Assembly (NCBI GenBank): GCA_030536515.1
Contig: JAUNPV010000010.1
Span: 1-64,000, forward strand
Origin: Eubacteriales bacterium
GTDB taxonomy: Bacteria; Bacillota; Clostridia; Oscillospirales; Oscillospiraceae
Length of the DNA stretch: 64,000 nucleotides
Reading direction: 5' to 3'
The notes beneath the pieces were generated by a model that saw nothing but the letters and a program-made list of their open reading frames with translations, ran no database searches and had not been told where the DNA came from. The position numbers and the translations under genes were made by a program. Of this stretch, positions 11,329 to 18,780 are shown piece after piece. Positions within the stretch are counted from its first letter, which is position 1; the number at the start of each line of letters is the position of its first letter.

Positions 11329-12330
11329 ATGAAGGCAAAAAAGGCAGAAAAAGAAATGGTAATTGGAGTATTTTCATCATCTTCGCCTATTTCAGCGACT
11401 GTACCTGTTCGATATGACAGAGGTGTTCAATACTTAGAATCAAAAGGGTATAAAGTTATAAATGGAAATCTGTATGGGAAAAAAGAAAGCTATCGTTCTG
11501 GTACAATTAAGGAACGAGCTGACGAATTTAATGAACTTCTGCATAATGAAGATATTCAAATATTGATGGCTTCTATTGGTGGAAACAACACTAACTCTAT
11601 TCTCCCGTATATTGACTACGAATATCTGAAAGCACATCCTAAAGTGGTTATTGGATATTCCGATACAACAGCATTGTTACTTGCAATTTATGCTAAAACA
11701 GGGCTTATCACATTTTATGGTCCGGCAGTGGCTTCATCTTTTGGCGAATTACCTCCATTTGTAGATTGGACATTTGACTATTTTCATTCAATGCTAAATG
11801 AGAAAATGAATTATCCTTATTATTTTAATAAGCCAACGGTATGGACAGATGAATTTATTAACTGGAGTGAACAAGACCGTTCTAAAGAGCAATATGCGAA
11901 CGATTGGATTTGCGTCAATCCGGGGAGCTGCCAAGGGCGTTTGATTGGTGGTAACTTAAATACGATGGAAGGATTTTTCGGAACTGAATATATGCCGGAA
12001 ATAAAAAATGGAGATATTCTTTTTATTGAAGATTCCTTAAAAGATGCTTGCACGATAGAACGCTCGTTTTCGCTTTTGAAACTTGCGGGTGTGTTTGATA
12101 AGGTAAGTGGTATTATTTTAGGCAAACATGAAAAATTTGATGACAATGAAACAGGAAAACGCCCTCATGAAATTCTTTTGGAAGTAATTGGTGATACAAA
12201 AATTCCGATATTAGCGGATTTTGATTGTTGTCATACACATCCAATGTTTACAATGCCGATTGGATGTAAAGTCATGCTGGATGCAACTAATAAACAGGTG
12301 GCGTTAATGGAAGCACCTTTAGATTACTAG
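11329..12330 (+). CDS. S66 family peptidase, MccF-like (LD-carboxypeptidase superfamily)
   Basis: 333-aa serine peptidase of the LdcA/MccF family. The Ser-Glu-His triad is visible: Ser111 in GYSDTTALLLA, Glu234 in LFIEDSLKDA, His302 in CCHTHPMFTMPIG. The last motif and the SIGGNNTNSILPYIDYE segment resemble MccF, which cleaves processed microcin C-type nucleotide-peptides, more than cell-wall LdcA. There is no signal peptide, so it acts in the cytoplasm, again as in MccF. It shares its AT-rich composition and operon with the CPBP gene. The specific substrate is unknown. Confidence 0.9.
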   Translation: MKAKKAEKEMVIGVFSSSSPISATVPVRYDRGVQYLESKGYKVINGNLYGKKESYRSGTIKERADEFNELLHNEDIQILMASIGGNNTNSILPYIDYEYLKAHPKVVIGYSDTTALLLAIYAKTGLITFYGPAVASSFGELPPFVDWTFDYFHSMLNEKMNYPYYFNKPTVWTDEFINWSEQDRSKEQYANDWICVNPGSCQGRLIGGNLNTMEGFFGTEYMPEIKNGDILFIEDSLKDACTIERSFSLLKLAGVFDKVSGIILGKHEKFDDNETGKRPHEILLEVIGDTKIPILADFDCCHTHPMFTMPIGCKVMLDATNKQVALMEAPLDY

Positions 12331-12410
12331 AGCCTGGTGGAGGCACGTCCCTGTACCGCACATCACATTACTGCCTGCATTCCTCATCCGCCCCAGTGTG
12401 CGCACTGGGG
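12331..12410. repeat. F1 repeat arm, inverted, closing the AT-rich cassette
   Basis: 12331-12390 is the inverted counterpart of 10146-10205; it is followed by the mini-hairpin CCCCAGTGTGCGCACTGGGG (12391-12410). It begins immediately after the stop codon of the S66 peptidase. Confidence 0.85.
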
Positions 12411-12566
12411 CACCTAATAAATTAAGGAGCGATTGCCACCGGCAATCGTTCTATTTTCATCTGCTGCGCAAAGCACCACCCCCGGGGGAAGGTGTTGGTG
12501 CATCGCCGGGATTGCTCAGTTGATGGACATTGCAGCGGTCTGGGGGCAGTTCCCACATCTGCAAGG

Positions 12567-12645
12567 AACCGGCTTTCCAATCAGGAAAGCCGGTTGCGGC
12601 CTCCTGGTTGGAGGCCGACGGGAGGGTCAGTGACCCTCCCCTACA
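12567..12645. repeat. F3 repeat: chain of GC-rich hairpins
   Basis: Three consecutive hairpins: AACCGGCTTTCC/GGAAAGCCGGTT, GGCCTCC/GGAGGCC, and GGGAGGGT-cagtg-ACCCTCCC ending CCTAC. The same hairpin order with different inner sequences occurs at 62933-63008. A partial F1 end (CCCCCGGGGGAAGG) lies near 12480. No gene is seen in 12411-12742. Confidence 0.75.
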
Positions 12646-12702
12646 GGGGGTGCGGCAACCCCCGGGGGTATTGCGTCGCCGGGAGCAGTCACATATCGTC
12701 AC

Positions 12703-12733
12703 CCAGCGGCGGCGTGAGGGCACGCCGCCCTAC
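12703..12733. repeat. F4 GC-rich hairpin repeat, inverted copy
   Basis: GGCGGCGTG-aggg-CACGCCGCCCTAC, inverted twin of 10216-10246. Confidence 0.8.
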
Positions 12734-12742
12734 GGTTTATTC

Positions 12743-12769
12743 AAAAGCCGGGCATCTGCCCGGCTTTTT
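12743..12769. terminator. Terminator of the symporter-aminotransferase operon
   Basis: AAAAGCCGGGCA / TGCCCGGCTTTT stem with a very short loop and T runs on both sides; usable in both directions, and placed 7 nt after the minus-strand stop. Confidence 0.85.
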
Positions 12770-12775
12770 CTTTGT

Positions 12776-13999
12776 TCAGTCCAGCTTATCGGGCTTTACC
12801 TTCATGACCTTTCTCTGGTAGAAGGCGATGCCCTTGGCCAGGACGTCCATGGCCCGCTCCAGGTCCTCCTGCTTCAGGACGTAGGCGATGCGGACCTCGT
12901 TGATGCCCTTGCCGGGGGTCTCGTAGAAGGGGGCGCCGGGGGCGAACATCACCGTGTCGCCCCGGTCGGTGAACTCCTCCAGGAGCCAGTGCTGGAACTT
13001 GTCGGCATCGTCCACCGGCAGGCTCGCCATGACGTAGAAGGCCCCCATAGGTTCCTCCACCACCACGCCGGGGATGTTGCGCAGCTTGCTGACCACCGTG
13101 TCCCGGCGGCGGCGGTACTCCTCCTTGCTGATGCGGAAGAACTCATGGTCCACGTCATACAGGGCGGCGGCGCCAATCTGGTCGATGGTGGCCACGCTCA
13201 GCCGGGACTGGCAGAATTTAAGCAGCGCCTGCTGCAGTTCCTTATTTCTCGTCACCACGCAGCCCACCCGGGCGCCGCAGGCGGAGAACCGCTTGGACAC
13301 GGAGTCGATAATCACCAGATTCTCGTCGATGTCCCGGAAATGGGCCATGGTGGGCACGCCAAATTTGTCGTCATAGCAGAATTCCCGGTAGACCTCGTCG
13401 CAGATCAGGAACAAATCGTGCTTTTTGGCAATGTCGGCAATCATCCGCATTTCCTCCTGGCTCAGCACCACGCCGGTGGGGTTGCCGGGGTTGGTGATGA
13501 GAATGGCCCGGGTGTTCTTGGTGATGAGGCTTTCAATGCGCTCCCGGTTGGCATAGCGGTAGCCCTCCCAGGGGTTGGTGGGCAGGGCCCGGATGACACC
13601 GCCGGCGGCGTGGACGAAGGTGGTGTAGTTGGGATAGTAGGGCTCGGGGATGATGACCTCGGTGTAGGGGTCCAGGATGCTCAGGCAGGTCAGCAGCAGC
13701 GCCTCGCTGCCGCCGGCGGTGACCAGCACGTCGTTTTCGTCCAGGTCCACCCCCAGCTGGCTGTAGTAGCCCCGGACGGCATCGATGAGCACAGGCATAC
13801 CGGGGGACTCGGCATAGGCCAGGGTCTTTTCGCCGAACTGGCGGACGGCCTCATAGTAGGCCGGCGGCGTGGGCAGGTCCGGCTGGCCGATGTTCAGGTG
13901 GTAGATTTTCTTACCGGCCTTCTGGGCCTTCACCGCATAGGGGTGGAATTTGCGCATGGGCGAGGGCTCGCAGCGGTTGGCGTTGATGGAAATTTGCAT
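12776..13999 (-). CDS. Pyridoxal-phosphate aminotransferase, class I/II (aspartate aminotransferase-like)
   Basis: 407-aa fold-type I aminotransferase transferring amino groups between amino and 2-oxo acids. Visible are the N-terminal NIGQPDLPTPP, the cofactor pocket TAGGSEALLLT, NPGNPTGVVLS, CDEVYREF and the Schiff-base Lys in DSVSKRFSACGARVG, with an Arg close to the C-terminus in VRIAYVLK for the substrate carboxylate. GGAG 7 nt upstream supports ATG 13999. It begins 2 nt after the alanine/glycine symporter stop, so the operon may import and then deaminate an amino acid, perhaps alanine. Exact specificity is not readable. Confidence 0.93.
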   Translation of the reverse strand: MQISINANRCEPSPMRKFHPYAVKAQKAGKKIYHLNIGQPDLPTPPAYYEAVRQFGEKTLAYAESPGMPVLIDAVRGYYSQLGVDLDENDVLVTAGGSEALLLTCLSILDPYTEVIIPEPYYPNYTTFVHAAGGVIRALPTNPWEGYRYANRERIESLITKNTRAILITNPGNPTGVVLSQEEMRMIADIAKKHDLFLICDEVYREFCYDDKFGVPTMAHFRDIDENLVIIDSVSKRFSACGARVGCVVTRNKELQQALLKFCQSRLSVATIDQIGAAALYDVDHEFFRISKEEYRRRRDTVVSKLRNIPGVVVEEPMGAFYVMASLPVDDADKFQHWLLEEFTDRGDTVMFAPGAPFYETPGKGINEVRIAYVLKQEDLERAMDVLAKGIAFYQRKVMKVKPDKLD

Positions 14000-14001
14000 A
14001 A

Positions 14002-15351
14002 TCATTCTCCTATCTCTTTTGTCAGACGGCGCAGCTCCGGCAGAAGCAGCGCCAGGGAAATCAAATTCGGAATGGCCATCAGGCCGTTGACGGTTTCGGA
14101 AAGCTGCCAGACAGAGGCGGTGTCCGCCACACAGCTGACCACCACCACCCCCATCTGGACCCAGACGAAGGCCCCGGCCCAGGCGCTGCCCAGCAGGAAT
14201 CGGGCGCAGGCGGAACCGTAAAGGCCCCAGCCCAGCACCGTCGCCACGGCGAAGCAGACGAGGAAGGCCGTCAGCAGCACCGGTGCGCCCGCCCCGTAGA
14301 ACCGGGCAAAGGCCGCGGTGGTCAACTGGCCCCCCACGTCCCGGCCGTAGGGAATGGGCACGCCGCTGACCAAAATCACCAGGGCCGTCAGGGTGCAGAT
14401 GACGATGGTGTCCAAAAACACCTCCACCATGCCCAGCAGCCCCTGCTGGGCGGGCCGGTCCACACTGGCGGCGGCGTGGGCGATGGAGGCCGTGCCCATG
14501 CCCGCCTCGTTGGTGAACACCCCCCGGCTGCATCCGATGCGCAGAGCCTCCACGGCGGAGCCAAGCATCCCGCCGGTGACGGCTCTGGGGTCAAAGGCCC
14601 CCCGGAAAATGGCGGCAAGAGCAGCAGGCAGGGCGGCCCGGCCAGCCCACAGGGCGTACAGGCACAGCAGGATGTACCCGGCGGCGGCGAAGGGCACCAG
14701 CTTTTCCGCCGCAGAGCCGATGGCCCCGGCCCCGCCCCGGAGAAGGTTCCCCAGGAAAGCCGCCAGCACGACGCCCAGGGCCAGGTAAAACCCCCGGCCG
14801 GGGGCTGCCCCGAAGGCGGAAAGCACTCCGCCGACCCCCGAAGCCACGGCGCTGACCTGGGTGGCGTTGCCCACCCCGAAGGCGGCGATGATGCCGAACA
14901 CGCAGTAGGCCTTGGCCAGAGGCAGCCATTTTCTCCCCAGGCCCCGGGCGATGGTGTACATGGGTCCCCCAGCAAAGCCCTCGGGGGTCCGCACCCGGTA
15001 GCGCAGGGCCAGGGTGGCCTCGGCGAATTTGGTAGCCATGCCCAGGATGCCGCACAGCCACATCCAGAAAATGGCCCCGGGGCCCCCCAGGCACAATGCC
15101 CCCGCCACCCCCACCAGGTTCCCGGTGCCCACGGTGGCGGCCAGGGCGGTGCACAGGGCCTGGAAGCCCGTGACCCCCTCCCCGCCCCTTGCGGGCCGGA
15201 GCTGGGCCAGAAACCGCCTCATGGCCCGGGGAAACAGCCGCAGCTGGACAAGCCCAAGGCCCGCCGTCAGCCACAGCCCCACGCCCAGAATCAGCACCAG
15301 CGCCGGGACCCCCCAGACCAGGGAATGGAGCTCGGAAAGTAATTTGGTCAT
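14002..15351 (-). CDS. Sodium:alanine/glycine symporter (AGCS family)
   Basis: 449-aa membrane symporter with 10-11 helices that takes up alanine or glycine with Na+. Family hallmarks seen are the FQALCTALAATVGTGNLVGVA segment (about residues 64-84), GPGAIFWMW, GGPMYTI and SRGVFTNEAGMGTASIAHA (about 300-318), the AGCS signature. GGAGGAC precedes ATG 15351; the longer in-frame extension upstream runs through repeat DNA and is rejected. First gene of a two-gene operon with the aminotransferase. Confidence 0.94.
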   Translation of the reverse strand: MTKLLSELHSLVWGVPALVLILGVGLWLTAGLGLVQLRLFPRAMRRFLAQLRPARGGEGVTGFQALCTALAATVGTGNLVGVAGALCLGGPGAIFWMWLCGILGMATKFAEATLALRYRVRTPEGFAGGPMYTIARGLGRKWLPLAKAYCVFGIIAAFGVGNATQVSAVASGVGGVLSAFGAAPGRGFYLALGVVLAAFLGNLLRGGAGAIGSAAEKLVPFAAAGYILLCLYALWAGRAALPAALAAIFRGAFDPRAVTGGMLGSAVEALRIGCSRGVFTNEAGMGTASIAHAAASVDRPAQQGLLGMVEVFLDTIVICTLTALVILVSGVPIPYGRDVGGQLTTAAFARFYGAGAPVLLTAFLVCFAVATVLGWGLYGSACARFLLGSAWAGAFVWVQMGVVVVSCVADTASVWQLSETVNGLMAIPNLISLALLLPELRRLTKEIGE

Positions 15352-15472
15352 GTTGTCCTCCCAGAATACCACTTTTTTGTGGAAATTGCAAGAATAAAGT
15401 TGCAGGAAGCATAAAAAAAGCAGTCCCCACTTGGGAAACTGCTTTCGTGTAAGGGATATTTTTTCACCGCAC

Positions 15473-15684
15473 CCCCAATACCTTCCCCCGGGGGGAAGGT
15501 GGATTGCCCGAAGGGCAAGACGGATGAGGAATGCGGGCAGTAACCTAACGTGCGGTACAGGTCCGTGCCTGTTGGTGGGTTCGTTTATCATTCAGCAAGC
15601 ACTGACGGCTACGACATCCAGCCTTGCCGCCCGCATTCCTCATCCGTCACGGCTACGCCGTGCCACCTTCCCCCCGGGGGAAGG
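15473..15684. repeat. F1 repeat, full copy
   Basis: CCCCCAATA edge, outer palindrome, mini-hairpin TTGCCCGAAGGGCAA, core starting CGGATGAGGAATGCGGGC and closing GCCCGCATTCCTCATCCG, right mini-hairpin CACGGCTACGCCGTG, closing palindrome. The whole copy is a long imperfect inverted repeat. No gene is visible between 15352 and 16177. Confidence 0.85.
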
Positions 15685-15695
15685 TTTTTGCACCC

Positions 15696-15813
15696 GCCCG
15701 TCGGCCCCCGGCGAGGGGGCCGCTTCCCAGTATTGCGGCTTGCGCCGCCTGATTTGCCGGGGGGCAAATCAGCGGGAGGGATACTATCCCTCCCCTACGG
15801 GTGCGGGGGAAGG
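15696..15813. repeat. F3 repeat, direct copy 1
   Basis: Hairpins GTCGGCCCCC/GGGGGCCGC, GCGGCTTGCGCCGC, TTTGCC/GGCAAA and GGGAGGG-atactat-CCCTCCC in a row. It is repeated almost exactly at 16033-16149. Confidence 0.75.
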
Positions 15814-15814
15814 C

Positions 15815-15932
15815 TTAGTGAAAAGTGAAGAGTGAAGAAGTAAGAAGTGTGGTATCGGCTTCGCCGATGATTTTTAAAAAGTGGCGAAGCCAAACCTTAC
15901 CTCTTCACTATTCACTATTACTTCTTCACTAA
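15815..15932. repeat. F7 A/G-rich inverted repeat
   Basis: TTAGTGAAAAGTGAAGAG at the left and TATTACTTCTTCACTAA at the right form an imperfect terminal inverted repeat around a hairpin-rich middle (GGCTTCGCC). It abuts a truncated F1 right half and looks inserted between two repeat blocks. No coding potential. Confidence 0.65.
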
Positions 15933-15938
15933 CTTTGA

Positions 15939-16157
15939 CCTGTCGCCATCCCTCATCCGTCACGGCTACGCCGTGCCACCTTCCCCCCGGGGGAAGGTTT
16001 TTGCCCCCGCCGTAGGGGCGGGTTACCAACCCGCCCGTCGGCCCCCGGTGAGGGGGCCGCTTCCCGGTATAGCGGCTTGCGCCGCCTGATTTGCAGGAGG
16101 CAAATCAGCGGGAGGGATACTATCCCTCCCCTACGGGTGCGGGGGAAGGTATTGGGG
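15939..16157. repeat. F1 right half plus F3 direct copy 2
   Basis: 15939-15998 is the right half of F1 (CACGGCTACGCCGTG mini-hairpin and closing palindrome); 16033-16149 repeats 15696-15813 with one short indel. Relative to copy 1, an extra hairpin (GGGGCGGGTT-acc-AACCCGCCC) is present at about 16015-16036. Confidence 0.75.
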
Positions 16158-16177
16158 GACGGGGGAAGATTGGAGGC

Positions 16178-16519
16178 CTATTCCCAGGTTTCCCAGATTT
16201 CGGGGTGGTAGCCGGCGGTGGCTTGTTTTCCGTTTCTGACCACCGGGGTTTTCATCAGGGCGGGGTCGTCGAAAACCTTGTCCTCCTTGGCGCGCTTATC
16301 TTCCATGTACTTCATCAGGGTGATGTCCGGGGCCTTGGCGTTCCAGTCGATGAGATTGTCGATGCCGCCCACTGCCCGCAGGACAGAGTCAAACTCCTTG
16401 CCGGACATTCCGTATTTGTTCAGGTCGATAGACTGGAATTTGATGCGCCGCTCTTTGAACCAGCGCTCAGCCTTTTTCGTGTCAAAGCACTTGCTTTTTC
16501 CAAAAATCTGAATGTTCAA
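16178..16519 (-). CDS. ArsC/Spx-family thioredoxin-fold protein
   Basis: 113 aa starting MNIQIFGKSKCFDTKKAERWF. One Cys lies where ArsC/YffB proteins carry the redox Cys (KCFDTKKA), and the C-terminal part DPALMKTPVVRNGKQATAGY matches the family's cis-Pro region. There is no CXXC, so it is not classical Spx. It starts at a TTG that overlaps the truA stop (TTGA) with an AGGAGG box inside truA, so translation is coupled. Arsenate reduction is not established; many such proteins have unknown targets. Confidence 0.87.
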   Translation of the reverse strand: MNIQIFGKSKCFDTKKAERWFKERRIKFQSIDLNKYGMSGKEFDSVLRAVGGIDNLIDWNAKAPDITLMKYMEDKRAKEDKVFDDPALMKTPVVRNGKQATAGYHPEIWETWE

Positions 16520-17250
16520 TAGATTACCTCCTCCAGGCACAGGCCCTGGGGCGGGGCCAGGAAGCCTGCCTGTTCCTGTCTTGCGCCGAACAGGCCGGGG
16601 ATACTGTCGGCAGTCCGCTCTCCCCTGCCCACCTCTACCAATGTGCCCACCAGAATGCGGACCATGTTATAAAGAAAGCCGTTGCCGGTGAACCGGATGC
16701 GTATCTCCCGGTCCGTCTGCTCAAAGTCGATGGCGCGGAGGTACCGGACCGTGGATTTTTTCATTTTGGCATTGCCGCAGAAGGCGGAAAAGTCGTGCCG
16801 GCCCGTTAAATGCGCCGCCGCCTGCTCCATGGCCGCCAGGTCCAGAGGGCCCTCCAGCACCGTCACGTACCGGCGCTCAAAGACGCAGGGGTCCTGGCTT
16901 TGCCAGATGCGGTAGAGGTAGGTTTTCTCCCGGGCGTTCAGCCGGGCGTGGAACCGGGGCGACACCTCCTTGCAGGAGTATATGCCGATGTCCTCGGGCA
17001 GATACCGCCGGAGCTTTTCCAGAATTTCCTCCGCCGCCATGGGGCTTTCGCAGTGGAAGTTCGCCACCTGGCCCCGGGCGTGGACCCCGGCGTCGGTACG
17101 GCCGCTGCCGCTGATTTCGACGCCCTCTCCCAAAATTCGGGACAGGGCCCTTTCGATTTTCCCCTGGATGGTGTCCTCCCGGCCCGGGAGCCGCTGCCAG
17201 CCCCGGTATCGGGTGCCGTCGTAGCAAATATCAAGCCGCAGATTCCGCAT
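16516..17250 (-). CDS. truA: tRNA pseudouridine(38-40) synthase TruA
   Basis: Converts uridines 38-40 in tRNA anticodon arms to pseudouridine. 244 aa, normal length. The catalytic Asp lies in SGRTDAGVHARGQVANF (about residues 50-66); YLYRIW, RHDFSAFC and GNGFLYNMVRILVGTL are conserved family segments. GGAGG lies just upstream of ATG 17250. Its start overlaps the small gene upstream and its stop overlaps the ArsC-like gene. Confidence 0.96.
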   Translation of the reverse strand: MRNLRLDICYDGTRYRGWQRLPGREDTIQGKIERALSRILGEGVEISGSGRTDAGVHARGQVANFHCESPMAAEEILEKLRRYLPEDIGIYSCKEVSPRFHARLNAREKTYLYRIWQSQDPCVFERRYVTVLEGPLDLAAMEQAAAHLTGRHDFSAFCGNAKMKKSTVRYLRAIDFEQTDREIRIRFTGNGFLYNMVRILVGTLVEVGRGERTADSIPGLFGARQEQAGFLAPPQGLCLEEVIY

Positions 17251-17359
17251 AGTCCTCCCATTCCTCTCTGGCCTCCCGCTCGGTGTCCGCCGAAAACAGG
17301 AACTTGCCGCTTAAATCATAAACCTGAACGTGTCCGCCAACATAACGCATGGAATACAT
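17231..17359 (-). CDS. Small uncharacterised protein (42 aa)
   Basis: MYSMRYVGGHVQVYDLSGKF followed by an acidic helical tail (TEREAREEWEDY). It has a GAGG box 8 nt before the ATG and overlaps the truA start by 20 nt, so it is probably the first gene of the truA unit. The pattern of one beta hairpin and an acidic helix is clear; the function is unknown. Plausible but unproven as a real protein. Confidence 0.55.
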   Translation of the reverse strand: MYSMRYVGGHVQVYDLSGKFLFSADTEREAREEWEDYAESAA

Positions 17360-17473
17360 AATCCGCACCTCACTTTTTGTTTGTGAGGATAGTATAGCAT
17401 GATATAAGTCCAATAAAACGGACTAATTTGCTTGGCAGCACACTTTTTTTCAACTCAGTCGCAGGAACTGCAC

Positions 17474-17499
17474 GGCGGCCTGGGGGCAGGCCGCCCTAC
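17474..17499. repeat. F4 GC-rich hairpin repeat
   Basis: GGCGGCCTG-gggg-CAGGCCGCCCTAC, between the hydrolase stop (17511) and the truA-unit promoter region. Confidence 0.75.
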
Positions 17500-17510
17500 G
17501 GTGCGACCCG

Positions 17511-18431
17511 TTATGAGCCGATTTTCTTCCGCAGCCAGCGGGCGATGTGTTCGCAGACCTCGTCTTTGTTGATTTCGTTGAGGATTTCGTGGCGGTCCAG
17601 GGGGTAGATGTGGGTGGTGATGTCCTGCATCCCCGCCTCCCGGAAGGCCTGGGCGGCCTTGCGAACGCCCTTGCCGTAGCTTCCCACCGGGTCGTCGCCT
17701 CCGGCGATGAAGAACACCGGCAGGTCCTTGCGCATTTTGTCCAAATTTTCCTTCTTCTCAATGTACAAAATGCCAGTCAGCATATCCCGGACCAGGCCGG
17801 CGCTGGGGGTGAAGCCGCAGAGGGGGTCCGCCATGTAGGCATCCACCACGGCGGCATCCCGGGTGAGCCAGTCGCACTTGGTCCGGGGGTGCTCCACCCG
17901 CTTGTTGTAGGCCCCGAACATGAGCTTTTCCAGGGCGGGGCTGGGGGTGGTTTCGCCGCTCTGGGCGCAGACCGCCTCCACCACCCGGATGAGGGCCGGC
18001 AGGGCGAAGGCCGGCTGCCAGCCGGTACCGCAGATGATGGCGGCGGCAATGCCGGAATCTGGGTGGGTGCACAGGAGGGTCCGGGCCATAAAGGAGCCCA
18101 TGGAGTGGCCAAACAGGACGTAAGGAAGGCCCGGGTGGGCCGCCATGGTGTCCGTCATCAGGCGGTAGCTGTCCTCCACGGCGGTGAACCAACCGCCCCG
18201 GAAATAGCCCAGCTCCCCCTCCCGGACGGAGCCGCCGTGGCCCATGTGGTCCTCCGCCACCACCAGAAAGTCCTGGCGGTTCAGGAAGCTGGCAAAGTAA
18301 TCGTACCGCTCCACCCGCTCGGCAATGCCGTGGACAATCTGCAAAACGGCCCTGGGCTCCCGGTCCGGGGTCCAGATGCAGGCGCGAAGCTGTCCTCCCC
18401 CCAGGGAGGGGTAAAAGATGTCCTGTCTCAT
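17511..18431 (-). CDS. Alpha/beta hydrolase, lysophospholipase/monoacylglycerol lipase-like
   Basis: 306-aa serine hydrolase of the Hydrolase_4 group. The oxyanion region is IVHGIAERVERYDYF, the nucleophile elbow is GHSMGSF (about residues 107-113), the acid is probably an Asp in AGGDDPVG and the base is His in PLDRHEILNE near the C-terminus. There is no signal peptide, so it is cytoplasmic or loosely membrane-associated. Release of fatty acids from monoacylglycerol or lysophospholipid is inferred from the family. ATG 18431 is the start of conserved sequence; the in-frame extension upstream is rejected. Confidence 0.9.
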   Translation of the reverse strand: MRQDIFYPSLGGGQLRACIWTPDREPRAVLQIVHGIAERVERYDYFASFLNRQDFLVVAEDHMGHGGSVREGELGYFRGGWFTAVEDSYRLMTDTMAAHPGLPYVLFGHSMGSFMARTLLCTHPDSGIAAAIICGTGWQPAFALPALIRVVEAVCAQSGETTPSPALEKLMFGAYNKRVEHPRTKCDWLTRDAAVVDAYMADPLCGFTPSAGLVRDMLTGILYIEKKENLDKMRKDLPVFFIAGGDDPVGSYGKGVRKAAQAFREAGMQDITTHIYPLDRHEILNEINKDEVCEHIARWLRKKIGS

Positions 18432-18465
18432 GGTGTTTCCTCCTGTTTTTTTATAAATCCGCACC

Positions 18466-18574
18466 GTAGGGCGGCCTGCCCTCAGGCCGCCGGGCAGTGA
18501 CGGGATCGTGGAAGCAAGAAAGGTACTGCTGTGTTTTCGTGATGCTGCGGCGGCCTGGGGGCAGGCCGCCCTAC
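18466..18574. repeat. Inverted pair of F4 hairpin repeats
   Basis: F4 units at 18466-18491 (GTAGGGCGGCCTGCCCTC...) and 18549-18574 (opposite orientation) are separated by about 57 bp, so the whole segment can fold into one large stem. It lies between the copper ATPase stop and the hydrolase start. Confidence 0.75.
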
Positions 18575-18579
18575 AGGTA

Positions 18580-18780
18580 TTATCCTACCACCTCGTAGCC
18601 TGCGTCGGTGATGGCTTTCTTGACAGCCTCGGCGTTGACCTCGCCGGTGACGGTGACGTTTTTCTTTTCCAGGTCCACCACGGCATCCGTTACGCCGGGG
18701 AGGGCCTTGCACACCTGCTCCACACGGGCCTTGCAGTGGCCGCACATCATGCCGTTGACGAAAATAATCTGCTCTTTCAT
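18580..18780 (-). CDS. Candidate internal gene: CopZ-like copper chaperone made from inside copA
   Basis: Within copA, an in-frame ATG at 18780 has CCTCCT on the plus strand (AGGAGG on the coding strand, 18789-18794) exactly 8 nt upstream. Starting there gives a 66-aa free-standing HMA protein MKEQIIFVNGMMCGHCKARV..., the size and sequence of a CopZ-type chaperone. Both products from one gene would recall E. coli copA, which makes a chaperone by frameshifting, but here by internal initiation. The signal is plain; translation from it is inferred. Confidence 0.5.
   Translation of the reverse strand: MKEQIIFVNGMMCGHCKARVEQVCKALPGVTDAVVDLEKKNVTVTGEVNAEAVKKAITDAGYEVVG

Noticed and set aside
12530-15342. 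Long plus-strand frames opposite the aminotransferase and symporter genes
   Set aside because: They mirror GC-rich coding sequence, include repeat DNA at their ends and show no recognisable protein features.
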